Shown here piece by piece: positions 26,059-36,495 of a stretch of DNA of 64,000 bases (the first letter of the stretch is position 1; the number at the start of each line of letters is the position of its first letter). The notes below the pieces were generated by a model. It had not been told where the DNA came from. It saw nothing but the letters and a program-made list of their open reading frames with translations, and searched no databases. The DNA comes from Hyphomicrobium sp. (GTDB lineage Bacteria > Pseudomonadota > Alphaproteobacteria > Rhizobiales > Hyphomicrobiaceae). A program made the position numbers and the translations under genes. Location of the stretch: assembly GCA_030148425.1 (NCBI GenBank), contig JASBTM010000003.1, forward strand, positions 1 to 64,000, in the 5' to 3' direction.

Positions 26059-27684
26059 TCAGGCGTCCTTCGCCATTTCGCGCAGCTTGAATTTCTGGAT
26101 CTTGCCGGTCGACGTCTTTGGAACTTCGGCGAACACGATGTGGCGCGGAACCTTGTAACGCGCGAGGCCCGCGCGGCACCATTCGATGATCTCGTCGGCG
26201 GTGGCGGAGGTTCCCGGACGCAGCTCGACGAAGGCACACGGCGTTTCGCCCCACTTCTCGTCCGGCTTCGCGACGACGGCGCAAAACGCTACGGCGGGAT
26301 GCTTGTAAAGCACCTCCTCGACCTCGATCGAAGAGATGTTCTCGCCGCCTGAGATGATGATGTCTTTCGAGCGATCTTTGAGCTGAATGTAACCGTCGGG
26401 ATGCATGACGCCGAGATCGCCCGAATGAAACCATCCGCCGGCGAAGGCTTCGGCTGTCGCCTTCTGGTTCTTGAGATAACCCTTCATGACGATATTGCCG
26501 CGGAACATGACTTCTCCGAGCGTCTCGCCGTCGGGTGTTACCTCGCGCATCGTCTCGGGATCGCGGACACTCAAGCCTTCGAGCGCGACGTAGCGCACGC
26601 CTTGGCGAATGCGCTTGGCGCTGCGCTCGGCGGGCGGCAGGTCGCTCCAGGATGCGTCCCATTCGTTGATGGTTGCGGGGCCGTAGGTTTCCGTCAGGCC
26701 GTAGAGATGCGTGAGCTGGAAGCCCGCGTCCGTCATTGCCGAAATCACGGCAGCGGGCGGAGGCGCGGCGGCGTGATTGAACGCGACGACGTGCTTGATG
26801 TCTTTCTTTTCGTCGTCGGGCGCGTTGAGTAGCGTCGCCATGACGATCGGGGCGCCGGAGAGATGCGTAACCTTGTGGGCGACGATGTTGTCGTACATCG
26901 CTTTGGCGCGCACCCACCGGAGGCAGACGTGCGTGCCTTGCACCATCGTAATGGTCCACGGGAAGCACCAGCCGTTGCAGTGGAACATCGGCAGTGTCCA
27001 GAGGTACACCGGAAAGCGCGTCATGCCCGTCGAGATCGCGTTCGCGTAGCACATCAACGCCGCGCCGCGATGATGATAGACGACGCCTTTCGGGTTGCCC
27101 GTCGTGCCCGATGTGTAGTTGAGCGAGATTGCTTCCCACTCGTCCTGGGGCCAGCGCCATTTGAAATTGGGGTCGCCCTTGGCGAGGAACGCTTCGTAGT
27201 CTTCGGAGGAGAGCGGTTCGCCGGGTTGCGGGAATTCGGGATCGTTATAGTCGATGATGATCGGCTTCACCTTGGCCATGGCGAGCGCGGCCTTCATCAC
27301 GCTCGAGAACTCGCGATCGGTGATCAGGACTTTCGCCCCGCCGTGGTCGAGCTGGAAGGCGAGGATTGCCGGATCGAGCCGGGTGTTGAGCGTCAGAAGG
27401 ACGGCGCCCGTCATCGGCACGGCATAATGCGCTTCGAGCATCGCTGGCGTGTTGGCGAGCATAACGGCGACAGTGTCGCCGGGGCCGATGTATTTCATTG
27501 CCAGCGCGCATGCGAGCTTTTTGCTGCGCTCGTAGAATTCGGAATAGCTGATGCGGGCGTTGCCGTGGATGATCGCCGTGTGGTTCGGCGCGGCGATCGC
27601 TGAGCGCGACAGGAACGATAGCGGCGTCAACGGCTGATAGTTCGCTGGGTTCTTATCGAGATGGTGCTCAAATGGGTTCGACAC
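26059..27684 (-). CDS. AMP-binding acyl-CoA synthetase
   Basis: 541 residues. ANL-superfamily enzyme: P-loop-like LNYTSGTTGNPKGVVYHHRG, the YGLTETYGPATINEW region, the hinge-near SGDLGVMHPDGY, and the catalytic lysine in KTSTGKIQKFKLR near the C-terminus. Overall sequence is of the short/medium-chain or methylthiopropionyl-CoA ligase-like group. It activates a carboxylic acid as acyl-AMP and then acyl-CoA in the cytoplasm. Convergent with the acyltransferase gene; no beta-oxidation genes adjacent, so the acid is undetermined. Confidence 0.9.
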   Translation of the reverse strand: MSNPFEHHLDKNPANYQPLTPLSFLSRSAIAAPNHTAIIHGNARISYSEFYERSKKLACALAMKYIGPGDTVAVMLANTPAMLEAHYAVPMTGAVLLTLNTRLDPAILAFQLDHGGAKVLITDREFSSVMKAALAMAKVKPIIIDYNDPEFPQPGEPLSSEDYEAFLAKGDPNFKWRWPQDEWEAISLNYTSGTTGNPKGVVYHHRGAALMCYANAISTGMTRFPVYLWTLPMFHCNGWCFPWTITMVQGTHVCLRWVRAKAMYDNIVAHKVTHLSGAPIVMATLLNAPDDEKKDIKHVVAFNHAAAPPPAAVISAMTDAGFQLTHLYGLTETYGPATINEWDASWSDLPPAERSAKRIRQGVRYVALEGLSVRDPETMREVTPDGETLGEVMFRGNIVMKGYLKNQKATAEAFAGGWFHSGDLGVMHPDGYIQLKDRSKDIIISGGENISSIEVEEVLYKHPAVAFCAVVAKPDEKWGETPCAFVELRPGTSATADEIIEWCRAGLARYKVPRHIVFAEVPKTSTGKIQKFKLREMAKDA

Positions 27685-27847
27685 GATGGCTGCCCTGGTT
27701 CCTCAATGCGCGCGTCGGCTTCGGCTATTCAACGCCGTACCCGAGGCAGAACGACGCTACCGAAAGCGGCTTAAGCCGACAATGGCGGAATTTGATCGAG
27801 GCGCGGATTGCTGTCTTGTAGTGCCAAAGGCCTAAAGCTTAACCGAC

Positions 27848-27930
27848 GTGACCCTCGGCTTCGCGCCGAGAGTCCAAGGCACAGCGGCCATGGTGCGCGA
27901 TGGATCCTCGGGACAAGCCCGAGGATGACA
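27848..27930. repeat. Composite dispersed repeat with family A palindrome
   Basis: A CTCGGCTTCGCGCCGAG hairpin is followed by GGATCCTCGGGACAAGCCCG and GAGGATGAC. The 298 bases between the acyl-CoA synthetase start and the trcR stop hold this element and nothing else that I can support. Confidence 0.8.
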
Positions 27931-27982
27931 TTTGAAAACAAACCGCCCGCTGACGGGGGGCGTGGGGAAGTTCGCGCCAGCC

Positions 27983-28735
27983 TTACTCGCCCGGGTTTTC
28001 GTCCTCGTCCTTGTTGACCGAGGTCATGCCCTTGAGCTTGGCGAAAACGCGAGCCTGTTCCTGCTCGGGCGTTTCTTCGGCAGCTTCTTCCGAAGCCTTC
28101 GGCGCCAGGATTTCGGCACGTGACGGCGACGTCGTCTCGGCTGCGGGCAGCAGCGTGCCTGCGCGCTCGGTTTCCTCGCCGTCCTCCTTGTGGTCGCGGC
28201 CGGTGCGGCGGGCGGCCTTCTTCACCTCGGCGTCGAGGTCGCTCTGCGAGCAGAGGCCGAGCGTCACGGGGTCCTGCGGCGTCAACTGGGCCGAGTTCCA
28301 GTGCGTCCGGTCGCGGATCTGGGCGATCGTCGGCTTGGTCGTGCCGACGAGGCGCATGATCTGGCTGTCCTTCAGCTCGGGATGGTTGCGAAGGATCCAC
28401 AGTACGGCGTTCGGGCGGTCATGGCGTCGGGAGACCGGCGTATAGCGCGGTCCCTTGCGGGTTTGCGGCAGCGGCGGAAGCTCAACTTTGCTGACGGCGA
28501 GCTGGAGCTTGTGGGACGGCGTCTTCTCGGCCCTGGCAATCTCGTCGCGGGTCAGCTGGCCGGTCGTCACCGGGTCCATGCCCTTGATGCCCTGTGCAAC
28601 CTCGCCATCGGCGATGCCCTTGACCTCAAGCGGGTGCAATCCGCAGAACTCCGCGATCTGATCGAAGGAGAGCGCCGTGTTTTCCACCAGCCAGACGGCG
28701 GTGGCTTTGGGCATCAGGGGGCGGCGGTCGCTCAT
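27983..28735 (-). CDS. trcR: Cell-cycle transcriptional regulator TrcR (DUF1013)
   Basis: 250 residues. The N-terminal part (MPKATAVWLVENTALSFDQIAEFCGLHPLEVKGIADGEVAQGIKG) is a conserved helix-turn-helix-like region, followed by a second HTH-like segment NAVLWILRNHPELKDSQIMRLVGTTKPTI. The C-terminal 70 residues are acidic and disordered. DUF1013 proteins are confined to alphaproteobacteria and bind RNA polymerase at promoters in Caulobacter. GAGGA lies 6-7 nt before the start. Confidence 0.9.
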   Translation of the reverse strand: MSDRRPLMPKATAVWLVENTALSFDQIAEFCGLHPLEVKGIADGEVAQGIKGMDPVTTGQLTRDEIARAEKTPSHKLQLAVSKVELPPLPQTRKGPRYTPVSRRHDRPNAVLWILRNHPELKDSQIMRLVGTTKPTIAQIRDRTHWNSAQLTPQDPVTLGLCSQSDLDAEVKKAARRTGRDHKEDGEETERAGTLLPAAETTSPSRAEILAPKASEEAAEETPEQEQARVFAKLKGMTSVNKDEDENPGE

Positions 28736-28978
28736 GGCTATCCTCTTTCGGTCCTTCGCAGTGGTTCGCGAAGGCCTGTAAAACGCTAAAATGAAGGGAA
28801 TGGCCCTTTATAACGCTTCCAATCGCCCGGATGCAAGGCTCAATGCCTTAATCAAATGCAACAAGGCCGCAGCCAGATTGGGCGCGGCGTGGTTGCAGGC
28901 GGTGTTTATGGCGGGTTAGTGTTCAAGAAAAATGGCCTGGTCCAATGATCTGGCGCAATAATGTGCAGGGATGACTGA

Positions 28979-29416
28979 ATGCTCGCAACCGCCGGCAGGA
29001 CGAAATACTTCGAAGACTTAGAGGTTGGACAAGAAGCCTCCATGTCGCGAATCGTGGGCGAGGCGGACATCGTCGCCTATGCCGCCCTGTCGGGTGACTA
29101 CAACCCCGTTCATCTCGACGCCGAGTACGCGGCTAAGACGATCTTCAAGGAACGGATTGCGCACGGTATTTTGTCGGCGGGGTACATTTCGGCGATTTTC
29201 GGCATGAAGCTGCCTGGGCCGGGGGCGATCTACGTATCCCAGACGCTGAACTTCAAAGGTCCGGTCAAGATCGACGACCGGGTCGAGTCGCTGGTTCGCC
29301 TGGTCGAGCTCATCCCCGACAAGAAGCGGGCGCGCTTCGAGTGCACCTGCTCCGTCGGCGGCAAGCCCGTTCTAACCGGCGAGGCCGTGCTGATGGTTCC
29401 CGCCCGGCCGAAATAA
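28979..29416 (+). CDS. MaoC-type (R)-specific enoyl-CoA hydratase
   Basis: 145 residues forming one hot-dog fold. The hydratase-2 motif is present as YAALSGDYNPVHLDAEYA, with Asp and His of the catalytic dyad, and FKERIAHGILSAGYISAIFG next to it. This is the PhaJ-like architecture that makes (R)-3-hydroxyacyl-CoA. Given phaZ in the same window a role in PHA metabolism is possible, but many MaoC proteins act elsewhere. Confidence 0.87.
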   Translation: MLATAGRTKYFEDLEVGQEASMSRIVGEADIVAYAALSGDYNPVHLDAEYAAKTIFKERIAHGILSAGYISAIFGMKLPGPGAIYVSQTLNFKGPVKIDDRVESLVRLVELIPDKKRARFECTCSVGGKPVLTGEAVLMVPARPK

Positions 29417-29485
29417 AGGCAATCTCGCTCGCGATCGTATCCGTTAGACAGCCACTGTCGGGAACACCCGCGAGGCCGCAGCTCA

Positions 29486-30412
29486 ATGCATGTCATCCAC
29501 GGTCACAAGCACGTTCTGCCGGAGTTTCGCGGCTCGGCGGTCGCGATCGGTAATTTCGATGGCGTCCATCGTGGCCATCGGGCGCTGATCGCGGAGGCGC
29601 AGGCGCGCGCTGGGGAGACTGGCGTGCTCTCGTCAGTGATGACGTTCGAACCTTATCCGCGCGAGTTCTTCCAGCCGGGCGACGTGCATTTCCGGCTGAC
29701 GCCGTTGACCAGAAAGCTTGCGATTTTCGAAGGGCTCGGGCTCGATCTCGCATTCGTCGAGCCGTTCAACACCGAGCTTTCTGGGCTTTCGGGACAAGAT
29801 TTTATCGAGCGCGTGATTGTGGCGGGGCTCGGAGCCAGCCATGTCGTCATCGGCTACGATTTCTATTTCGGCCACAAGCGCAGCGGCAATCCGGAGATGA
29901 TGCTGCGTGCGGGCGAAGAGCTTGGATTTGGAGTGACCGTCATGCCGCCAGTCGCCGAAGCGGGCGAGCCGTTCTCATCGTCGGCCGTGAGGCTTTATCT
30001 GGCACAGGGCGACGTCAAAAGCGCTGCCCATGCGCTGGGCGAACCTTGGCGCGTTGCGGGCAAGGTTGTCGGCGGGGCGAAGCGCGGCACCGGCATGGGC
30101 TATCCAACGGCCAATCTCCCAATGCCGAAGGGAACGACACTCGGCCACGGCATTTATGCCGTCCGGGCCTATATCGACGGCACTCCGCACGATGCGGCAG
30201 CCTATCTCGGGACGCGGCCCACATTCGATGATGGCATGCCGGTGCTCGAGGTTTTCCTGTTCGACTTCCATGGCGATCTCTATGGCCGGGCCATGGAGGT
30301 GGAATTCGTCGATTTCATCCGGGCCGACCGTAAGTTCCACTCGGTCGAAGAACTCGTCGACCAGATGGACCATGACATCGCGGCGGTGAAGATAGTCTTG
30401 GCGAAGTCCTAA
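29486..30412 (+). CDS. ribF: Bifunctional riboflavin kinase / FAD synthetase
   Basis: 308 residues. The N-terminal FAD synthetase domain (about 1-170) has the nucleotidyl-transferase motif AIGNFDGVHRGHRALI and a second block VIGYDFYFGHKRSG. The C-terminal flavokinase domain (about 185-305) shows VVGGAKRGTGMGYPTANL and the metal/nucleotide region. It converts riboflavin to FMN and FAD in the cytoplasm. In many proteobacteria ribF precedes ileS and lspA, as here. Confidence 0.95.
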   Translation: MHVIHGHKHVLPEFRGSAVAIGNFDGVHRGHRALIAEAQARAGETGVLSSVMTFEPYPREFFQPGDVHFRLTPLTRKLAIFEGLGLDLAFVEPFNTELSGLSGQDFIERVIVAGLGASHVVIGYDFYFGHKRSGNPEMMLRAGEELGFGVTVMPPVAEAGEPFSSSAVRLYLAQGDVKSAAHALGEPWRVAGKVVGGAKRGTGMGYPTANLPMPKGTTLGHGIYAVRAYIDGTPHDAAAYLGTRPTFDDGMPVLEVFLFDFHGDLYGRAMEVEFVDFIRADRKFHSVEELVDQMDHDIAAVKIVLAKS

Positions 30413-30415
30413 GTT

Positions 30416-30563
30416 CGTCATCCTAGGGCTAGCGCGCCTTTGGGCGCGTCGAAGCCCGGGGATCCAGCGTAAAGCTTTTTGTAGACACGATAATTGGGCC
30501 TTCGGCGCATTTTATGCTGGATCCCCGAACGGCCTCGCGCTGCTCGCCCATTCGAGGATGACG
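30416..30563. repeat. Long imperfect inverted repeat between ribF and ileS
   Basis: The element opens with CGTCATCCT and closes with AGGATGACG, with inner arms GGGGATCCAGCGTAAA and TTTATGCTGGATCCCC. It is an inverted pair of a unit that also occurs singly at 52030-52083. It sits inside the presumed ribF-ileS gap. Confidence 0.78.
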
Positions 30564-30644
30564 GGTCTCGAGGTCACCTTTGCTAAGGCGGGCGCACCTT
30601 GCTAGAACCCGCGCTGATTTCCTTTGGAATTGAAAGCTCAACTG

Positions 30645-33600
30645 ATGTCGAAAGACGCGAAGGCTGGCGCCGCCACTCCGGAAGCCCAGGCTGCCACGGG
30701 CGGTCGCGATTGGAGCAAAACGCTGTTCCTGCCGCAGACCGAATTTCCCATGCGCGCCGGTCTCCCTGATCTCGAACCGAAGCTTCTGAAGCGCTGGGAC
30801 GAGATCGGCCTGTACGAGAAGCTGCGCTCGCAGTCGAAGGGGCGCGTGAAGTTCACGCTGCACGACGGTCCGCCCTATGCCAACGGCAATATCCACATCG
30901 GGCATGCGCTGAACAAGATCCTGAAGGATCTGGTCGTCAAATCGCATCAGATGTCGGGGAACGATTCGAACTACATCCCGGGCTGGGACTGCCACGGTCT
31001 GCCGATCGAATGGAAGATCGAGGAGCAGTATCGCGCCAAGGGCAAAGAGAAGCCGAATTTCTCCGATCCCGTCGCCATCAACGCCTTTCGCGACGAGTGC
31101 CGGAAGTTTGCCGAGCACTGGATCGGTATCCAGCGCGATGAGTTCCGGCGGCTCGGCGTCGTCGGCGATTGGGAACGCCCATACCTGACGATGGACTACC
31201 GCGCCGAGAGCATCATCGCGCGCGAGCTGATGAAGTTTGCCGCGACCGGCCAGCTTTATCGCGGGTCGAAGCCTGTCATGTGGTCGGTCGTTGAGAAGAC
31301 GGCATTGGCCGAGGCCGAGGTCGAGTATCAGGACTATCAGTCGGATACGATCTGGGTGAAGTTCCCGGTGAAACCGGTGCCGGTCAACGAAGAGCCTGCC
31401 GAGAAGGATATTCCGCCGGAGATCCATCCCGAGCTGACGCCGGAAAATCTCGCCGGTGCGTCGGTCATCATCTGGACGACGACGCCGTGGACGATGCCCG
31501 GCAACCGCGCGATCAGCTATTCGACGCGCATTTCTTACGGCCTTTACGAAGTGACGGCCGCGCCCGAAGGGAATTGGGCGAAGACCGGCGATCGCTACAT
31601 CCTGGCGGACAAACTCGCTGCCGACGTGATGAAGGCGGCGAAGGTCGAAGCTTACGAGAAACGCGAAGCGATCAGTGCGTTCGAGCTGCGCCATCTCGTG
31701 TGCGAACATCCGCTGCGCGACCTCGGATATTCTTTCGACGTGCCGCTGCTCGACGGCGATCACGTGACAGACGACGCCGGTACGGGCTTCGTGCACACCG
31801 CACCGGGACATGGCGCCGACGACTACAACATCTGGATCGCGAACCAGAAGAAGCTGCGCGACCGCGGCATCGACACGACCGTTCCCTTCACCGTCGACGC
31901 GGACGGCGTGCTGACGAAGGCCGCGCCGGGCTTCGAAGGCAAGCGCGTGCTGAAAGAGAACGGCGACAAGGGCGACGCCAATGACGCTGTCATCAAGGCG
32001 CTGAGCGAAGCGGGCAACATCATCGCGCGCGGACGTTTGAAGCATCAGTATCCGCACTCGTGGCGCTCGAAAAAGCCCGTCATTTTCCGCAATACGCCGC
32101 AGTGGTTTATCTCGATGGATAAGCCTTTGTCTGGGCTCGGCGACTCCCCTGCGGCGAGCGGGACGCCGAGCGCGGGGCATAATGCGCCAACGTTGAGACA
32201 GCTCGCGCTCGATGAGATCAAGCGTGTCGCGTGGGTGCCGGCGGCGGGCGAGAACCGCATCACCGGCATGATCGAGAATCGGCCCGACTGGGTTGTTTCA
32301 CGCCAGCGCGCCTGGGGCGTGCCGATCACGGTGTTCCGTAACATCGAGACGAATGAGGTGATTCCTGGCCCCGGGTTCGACAAGTCGGACGAGCTTATCG
32401 CGCGCATCGAAAAAGCCTTCCAGGAAAAGGGCGCGGACGTCTGGTTCGAGGAAGGCGCGAAGGATCGCTTCCTCAAGGGCTTCGTGTCGCCGAAGGACAA
32501 GGGCAAATGGGAGCAGGTGAAAGACGTGCTCGACGTCTGGTTCGATTCAGGCTCGACGCATGCGTTCACGCTCGAAGATCCGACGGCCTTTCCGGGCTTC
32601 AAGGGACTGAAGCGTAAGCGCGAGGGCGGACAGGATCGCGTGATGTACCTTGAGGGTTCGGATCAGCATCGCGGCTGGTTCCATTCCTCGCTGCTCGAAA
32701 GCTGCGGCACGCGCGGCGATGCGCCTTACGATATCGTTCTCACGCACGGCTTCGTGCTCGATGAGAAGGGGCAGAAGATGTCGAAGTCGCTCGGCAACGT
32801 CGTCGCGCCGCAAGACGTGATGGCGAAGTCGGGCGCGGATATTCTTCGTCTCTGGGTGGCGGCTTCGGATTATTCCGACGATCTGCGTATCGGAAACGAA
32901 ATTCTGAAGACGTTTTCCGAGACCTATCGCAAGCTCCGCAACACGCTGCGCTGGATGCTCGGCGCGCTGGCGCATTTCAAGCCGGAAGATGCGGTTTCGA
33001 TCAAGGCGATGAAGCCGTTCGAACTCGAGCGTCTGATGCTGCATCGCCTTGCCGAACTCGACCACGAGATCCGCAAGGCTTACGAGCATTACGATTATCG
33101 CAAGATCGTCGGCCTGCTCTCGCAGTTCATGAATACAGAGCTTTCCGCGTTCTATTTCGACATCCGCAAGGACACGCTTTACTGCGAAGCGCCGTCGAGC
33201 CTGAAGCGGAAGGCGGCGCTGACCGTCATCGACAAGCTGTGCGATGCGCTGATCCGATGGCTGGCGCCGATCCTGTCGTTCACGTCGGAAGAGGCGTGGC
33301 TGCTTTACCGGGCGGAAGAAGCCGAAAGCGTGCATCTCGCGGCGTTCCCGAAAATTCCGCGGGAATGGCGCGACGATAATCTCGCGGCGAAGTGGGACCG
33401 CGTGAAGGAAGTGCGCAGCGTCGTGACCGGCGCGCTCGAAATCGCGCGGGCGGAAAAGAAGATCGGCTCGTCGCTCGAAGCGGCGCCGGAAGTCTACGTC
33501 ACCGATAGCGATCTGATGTCGGGGCTCGATGGTGTCGACATGGCGGAAGTGTGCATCACGTCGGGCATCTCGATTTCATCCGATGCGCCGCCGAGTGGAG

Positions 33601-33776
33601 CCTTCACGCTGCCGAACGAGCCGGGCGTCGGCGTCATCGTGGCGCTTGCGGACGGCAAGAAGTGCGCGCGTTCGTGGCGTATCACGAAGGACGTCGGTTC
33701 GGATGCTGCGTATCCGGATCTTTCGGCGCGCGACGCTGCCGCGATGCGCGAGATCGATGCGGGAGCAATCGCATGA
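30645..33776 (+). CDS. ileS: Isoleucyl-tRNA synthetase
   Basis: 1043 residues from the ATG at 30645. Class I synthetase with HIGH motif as [15 protein letters not shown], the CP1 editing domain, and KMSKSLGN. It charges tRNA-Ile. The C-terminal zinc-finger region is degenerate: KCARSWRIT keeps one of the expected cysteines, and the second pair is replaced by [10 protein letters not shown]. The stop overlaps the lspA start (ATGA), so both are translationally coupled. Confidence 0.97.
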   Translation: MSKDAKAGAATPEAQAATGGRDWSKTLFLPQTEFPMRAGLPDLEPKLLKRWDEIGLYEKLRSQSKGRVKFTLHDGPPYANGNIHIGHALNKILKDLVVKSHQMSGNDSNYIPGWDCHGLPIEWKIEEQYRAKGKEKPNFSDPVAINAFRDECRKFAEHWIGIQRDEFRRLGVVGDWERPYLTMDYRAESIIARELMKFAATGQLYRGSKPVMWSVVEKTALAEAEVEYQDYQSDTIWVKFPVKPVPVNEEPAEKDIPPEIHPELTPENLAGASVIIWTTTPWTMPGNRAISYSTRISYGLYEVTAAPEGNWAKTGDRYILADKLAADVMKAAKVEAYEKREAISAFELRHLVCEHPLRDLGYSFDVPLLDGDHVTDDAGTGFVHTAPGHGADDYNIWIANQKKLRDRGIDTTVPFTVDADGVLTKAAPGFEGKRVLKENGDKGDANDAVIKALSEAGNIIARGRLKHQYPHSWRSKKPVIFRNTPQWFISMDKPLSGLGDSPAASGTPSAGHNAPTLRQLALDEIKRVAWVPAAGENRITGMIENRPDWVVSRQRAWGVPITVFRNIETNEVIPGPGFDKSDELIARIEKAFQEKGADVWFEEGAKDRFLKGFVSPKDKGKWEQVKDVLDVWFDSGSTHAFTLEDPTAFPGFKGLKRKREGGQDRVMYLEGSDQHRGWFHSSLLESCGTRGDAPYDIVLTHGFVLDEKGQKMSKSLGNVVAPQDVMAKSGADILRLWVAASDYSDDLRIGNEILKTFSETYRKLRNTLRWMLGALAHFKPEDAVSIKAMKPFELERLMLHRLAELDHEIRKAYEHYDYRKIVGLLSQFMNTELSAFYFDIRKDTLYCEAPSSLKRKAALTVIDKLCDALIRWLAPILSFTSEEAWLLYRAEEAESVHLAAFPKIPREWRDDNLAAKWDRVKEVRSVVTGALEIARAEKKIGSSLEAAPEVYVTDSDLMSGLDGVDMAEVCITSGISISSDAPPSGAFTLPNEPGVGVIVALADGKKCARSWRITKDVGSDAAYPDLSARDAAAMREIDAGAIA

Positions 33777-34282
33777 CGGACATCGCGCCATCGCGGAGCG
33801 TTCTTTGGAACCGAACGGCGCCGCTTGCGCTCGCGGTCGTGCTCGTGACGATCGCGCTCGATCAGCTGCACAAGTGGTGGATGCTGTCGGTCTACGATAT
33901 CGAAGCGAAGGGCCGCGTGACGGTCGCGCCGTTTCTCGATCTCGTCTACGTCAAGAACATCGGCATCAGCTATTCGCTCTTCAATCAAGAGAGCATGGGC
34001 GGGCAGTATCTGCTCGTCGCATTTGCCGTCATCGCCAGCTTAGGTCTTTGGCTCTGGCTCAACTGGAGCAACGGAAGCCGGATGATGGCCTTAAGCCTCG
34101 GGCTGATTATCGGCGGGGCCTTGGGCAATGCCATCGACCGGTTGCGCCTCGGTGGGGTCGCGGACTTCTTCTCGTTCCACGCCTATGGCTTCCATTGGTA
34201 TGTCTTCAACATCGCAGATGTGGCCATCGTTGCTGGCGTTATTGGCTTGTTGTATGAGTCATTTCGGGGCGAGTCGCATTAG
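33773..34282 (+). CDS. lspA: Prolipoprotein signal peptidase
   Basis: 169 residues with four membrane helices. The catalytic aspartates of family A8 are Asp122 ([16 protein letters not shown]) and Asp149 (FNIADVAI). It cleaves lipoprotein signal peptides in the inner membrane. The ATG at 33773 overlaps the ileS stop. A lipoprotein gene, a likely substrate, follows 62 nt later. Confidence 0.96.
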   Translation: MTDIAPSRSVLWNRTAPLALAVVLVTIALDQLHKWWMLSVYDIEAKGRVTVAPFLDLVYVKNIGISYSLFNQESMGGQYLLVAFAVIASLGLWLWLNWSNGSRMMALSLGLIIGGALGNAIDRLRLGGVADFFSFHAYGFHWYVFNIADVAIVAGVIGLLYESFRGESH

Positions 34283-34344
34283 TGCCGTAAATCCGGCTTA
34301 ACCGGACGTGGGGGCGTGTCAGGGCAAGACACGGGCAAAGGCGC

Positions 34345-34824
34345 ATGTCGTTGAATTTGGCTCATAAACTCGGTCTTGTCGTCGCGGCAGCCAGCCTGTT
34401 CTTGGGCGGATGCGGCGGCATTGACGGCGTGCAGCTCAACGGCAAGGTTTTTGACGCCATGGGGCTCAACGGCAGCTCGGAGCCGCAGGGCGACCCGAAG
34501 ATGGCCGTTCGCCAGCCGCTGACCCTGCCGCCAAGCGCCGAGCTGCTTCCGCCTCCCGGAAGTGGCAAGGCCGACCAGCCGTCGCTGGCGGATATTCAGG
34601 ATCCGGACAAGGTGAAAAAGACGTCGCAGGCCGATCTCGAAGCGCGGCAGGCTGAATATTGCAAGACACACTATGATGAGCCGATGGCGCGCGGCGATGA
34701 CTCTGCCGAGTCGGCCTCGGGTCCGCTCGGGTCGTGCCATAAGTCTATTTTCACCGCCGTCCAGAAGTGGACGACGCCGACGGGCCGCAAGGGTGACGGG
34801 GAAGACGACGACTCTACGCAGTGA
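34345..34824 (+). CDS. Lipoprotein, possibly BamF-like (DUF3035)
   Basis: 159 residues. The N-terminus has a lipobox FLGGC with lipidated Cys23, preceded by a short hydrophobic segment. The middle contains VRQPLTLPPSAELLPPP, which resembles the proline motif of DUF3035/BamF lipoproteins attached to the alphaproteobacterial outer-membrane assembly complex. Two further cysteines (EYCKTH, GSCHKS) may form a disulfide. It follows lspA on the same strand. The lipoprotein call is firm, the BamF call tentative. Confidence 0.7.
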   Translation: MSLNLAHKLGLVVAAASLFLGGCGGIDGVQLNGKVFDAMGLNGSSEPQGDPKMAVRQPLTLPPSAELLPPPGSGKADQPSLADIQDPDKVKKTSQADLEARQAEYCKTHYDEPMARGDDSAESASGPLGSCHKSIFTAVQKWTTPTGRKGDGEDDDSTQ

Positions 34825-35074
34825 GCGCGTCGCGAAATTCCATAAGTAAATCTTTCTGCTGCAATACGAGATATTGACGGGCTGCGTTTGCGCGACCCGA
34901 GATGAACGCCTTGTCATTTGACTTCGACTGCCCATCTGCCGCTCACTGACGCGGCTTCCCGCATGCTGGCGTCCGTGCCTTTTTCGCGAAAGTAATCCCC
35001 GGGTCTTCGGCATGGGGTAGGATCAAAAACGCTAGGGAGCAAACTTACTGCATTCGGTTCAAAGGATCGCCATA

Positions 35075-36490
35075 ATGCGTCTTGCGACGTGCTCCCGAAT
35101 TAGCCTCTTAACCGTATTGGCCAACCTGATGCTCGCAGTCTCTCCACACGCCCACGCTGCCGACGGCGCAACGCGCGCCTCCGAGTTCAAGCTCGAGAAC
35201 GGCATGGACGTCGTCGTCATTCCCGATCACCGGTCGCCGGTCGTGACGCATATGGTCTGGTACCGGGTCGGCGCCGCGGACGAGGTGCTCGGCAAGTCGG
35301 GCATCGCCCACTTTCTCGAGCATCTGATGTTCAAGTCGACCGACAAGATTCCGGTCGGCGAATTCTCGAAGATCGTCGGCCGTCTCGGCGGGCAGGACAA
35401 CGCTTTCACCGGCAACGATGCCACCGCCTATTTTCAGCGCGTCGCGAAAGATCGCCTCGGCAAGATGATGGAGATGGAGGCCGACCGTATGGTCAACCTT
35501 CGTCTCGACGAAAAGGAAGTTCTGACCGAGCGTAATGTCATTCTCGAAGAGCGCCGCTCGCGCATCGACAACAATCCGTCGTCGCTGCTCGACGAGCAGA
35601 TGAATGCCGCGCTCTATCTCAATCATCCGTACCATAAGCCGGTGATCGGTTGGTACAGCGAGATGGCGCAGCTATCGCGTCAGGACGCGCTCGATTTCTA
35701 CAAGCACTACTACGCGCCGAACAACGCCATCCTCGTCGTGTCGGGTGATGTGACGGATGCAGAAGTGAAGAAGCTCGCCGAAGAAACCTACGGCAAGATT
35801 CCGAATAATCCGACCGTGACCGGCGTTCGCCATCGTCCGGCGGAGCCGCCGCAGCGTGTCGCGCGCCGCTTGACGCTGAAAGACCCGCGTGCGGGCAATT
35901 ACCTGATGCAGCGCTACTATCAGGCTCCGAGCTACGTCACGGCGAAGCCGGGCGAAGCGGAAGCGCTCGATATCCTCATGAAGATCGCTGGCTCGGGTTC
36001 GACCAGCCGCATCTATAAGAAGCTCGTCGTCGAGCAGAAGCTCGCGTCGAGCGCGGGCGGCGATTACTCGGGCTACGGTCTCGATGGCGGAACGATTTCG
36101 CTCTACGGCATCGCCGCAGATGGAGTGCCGCTCGAAAAGGTGGAGGCCGCGATTGACGACGTCATGGCCGAAATCGTGAAGAACGGCGTCACGGATGCGG
36201 AATTGGCGCGCGCCAAGAACGGCTATCTCGCCGACTATGTCTACGACAGCGACAACCAGGCGACGCTGGCGCGCCGCTACGGCTGGAACCTCGCCGTCGG
36301 CCGGACAGTCGCGGACGTCGAAGCTTGGCCGGAGAACATCTCCAAGGTCACGGCCGAGGACGTGAAGAAAGTCGCCGCCAAATATCTCGACATGAAAGAC
36401 TCGGTGACGGGCTACCTCGTTCCGGATCAGTCCGGCGTGGCTCAGGCCGAGGATCTTGCCCCGCCGTCAGCAGCTGCCGAGTTGAGGTGA
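35075..36490 (+). CDS. M16 family zinc peptidase, catalytic subunit, exported
   Basis: 471 residues with a signal peptide cut near residue 29 (PHAHAADG). The inverted zinc motif HxxEH is HFLEHLMFK (His79, Glu82, His83). The C-terminal half (about 290-460) is a second M16 domain that lacks the Arg/Tyr pair (it reads SRIYKKLVVEQKLASS). AAAGGA precedes the ATG. It is followed 5 nt later by a partner lacking the zinc motif, so the two should form a heterodimeric periplasmic M16B peptidase. Confidence 0.92.
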   Translation: MRLATCSRISLLTVLANLMLAVSPHAHAADGATRASEFKLENGMDVVVIPDHRSPVVTHMVWYRVGAADEVLGKSGIAHFLEHLMFKSTDKIPVGEFSKIVGRLGGQDNAFTGNDATAYFQRVAKDRLGKMMEMEADRMVNLRLDEKEVLTERNVILEERRSRIDNNPSSLLDEQMNAALYLNHPYHKPVIGWYSEMAQLSRQDALDFYKHYYAPNNAILVVSGDVTDAEVKKLAEETYGKIPNNPTVTGVRHRPAEPPQRVARRLTLKDPRAGNYLMQRYYQAPSYVTAKPGEAEALDILMKIAGSGSTSRIYKKLVVEQKLASSAGGDYSGYGLDGGTISLYGIAADGVPLEKVEAAIDDVMAEIVKNGVTDAELARAKNGYLADYVYDSDNQATLARRYGWNLAVGRTVADVEAWPENISKVTAEDVKKVAAKYLDMKDSVTGYLVPDQSGVAQAEDLAPPSAAAELR

Positions 36491-36495
36491 TATTG

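Noticed and set aside
30429..32180. 583-codon open frame antisense to ileS
   Set aside because: Composition is Arg/His/Asp-rich without domain motifs, and it overlaps the certain ileS gene.
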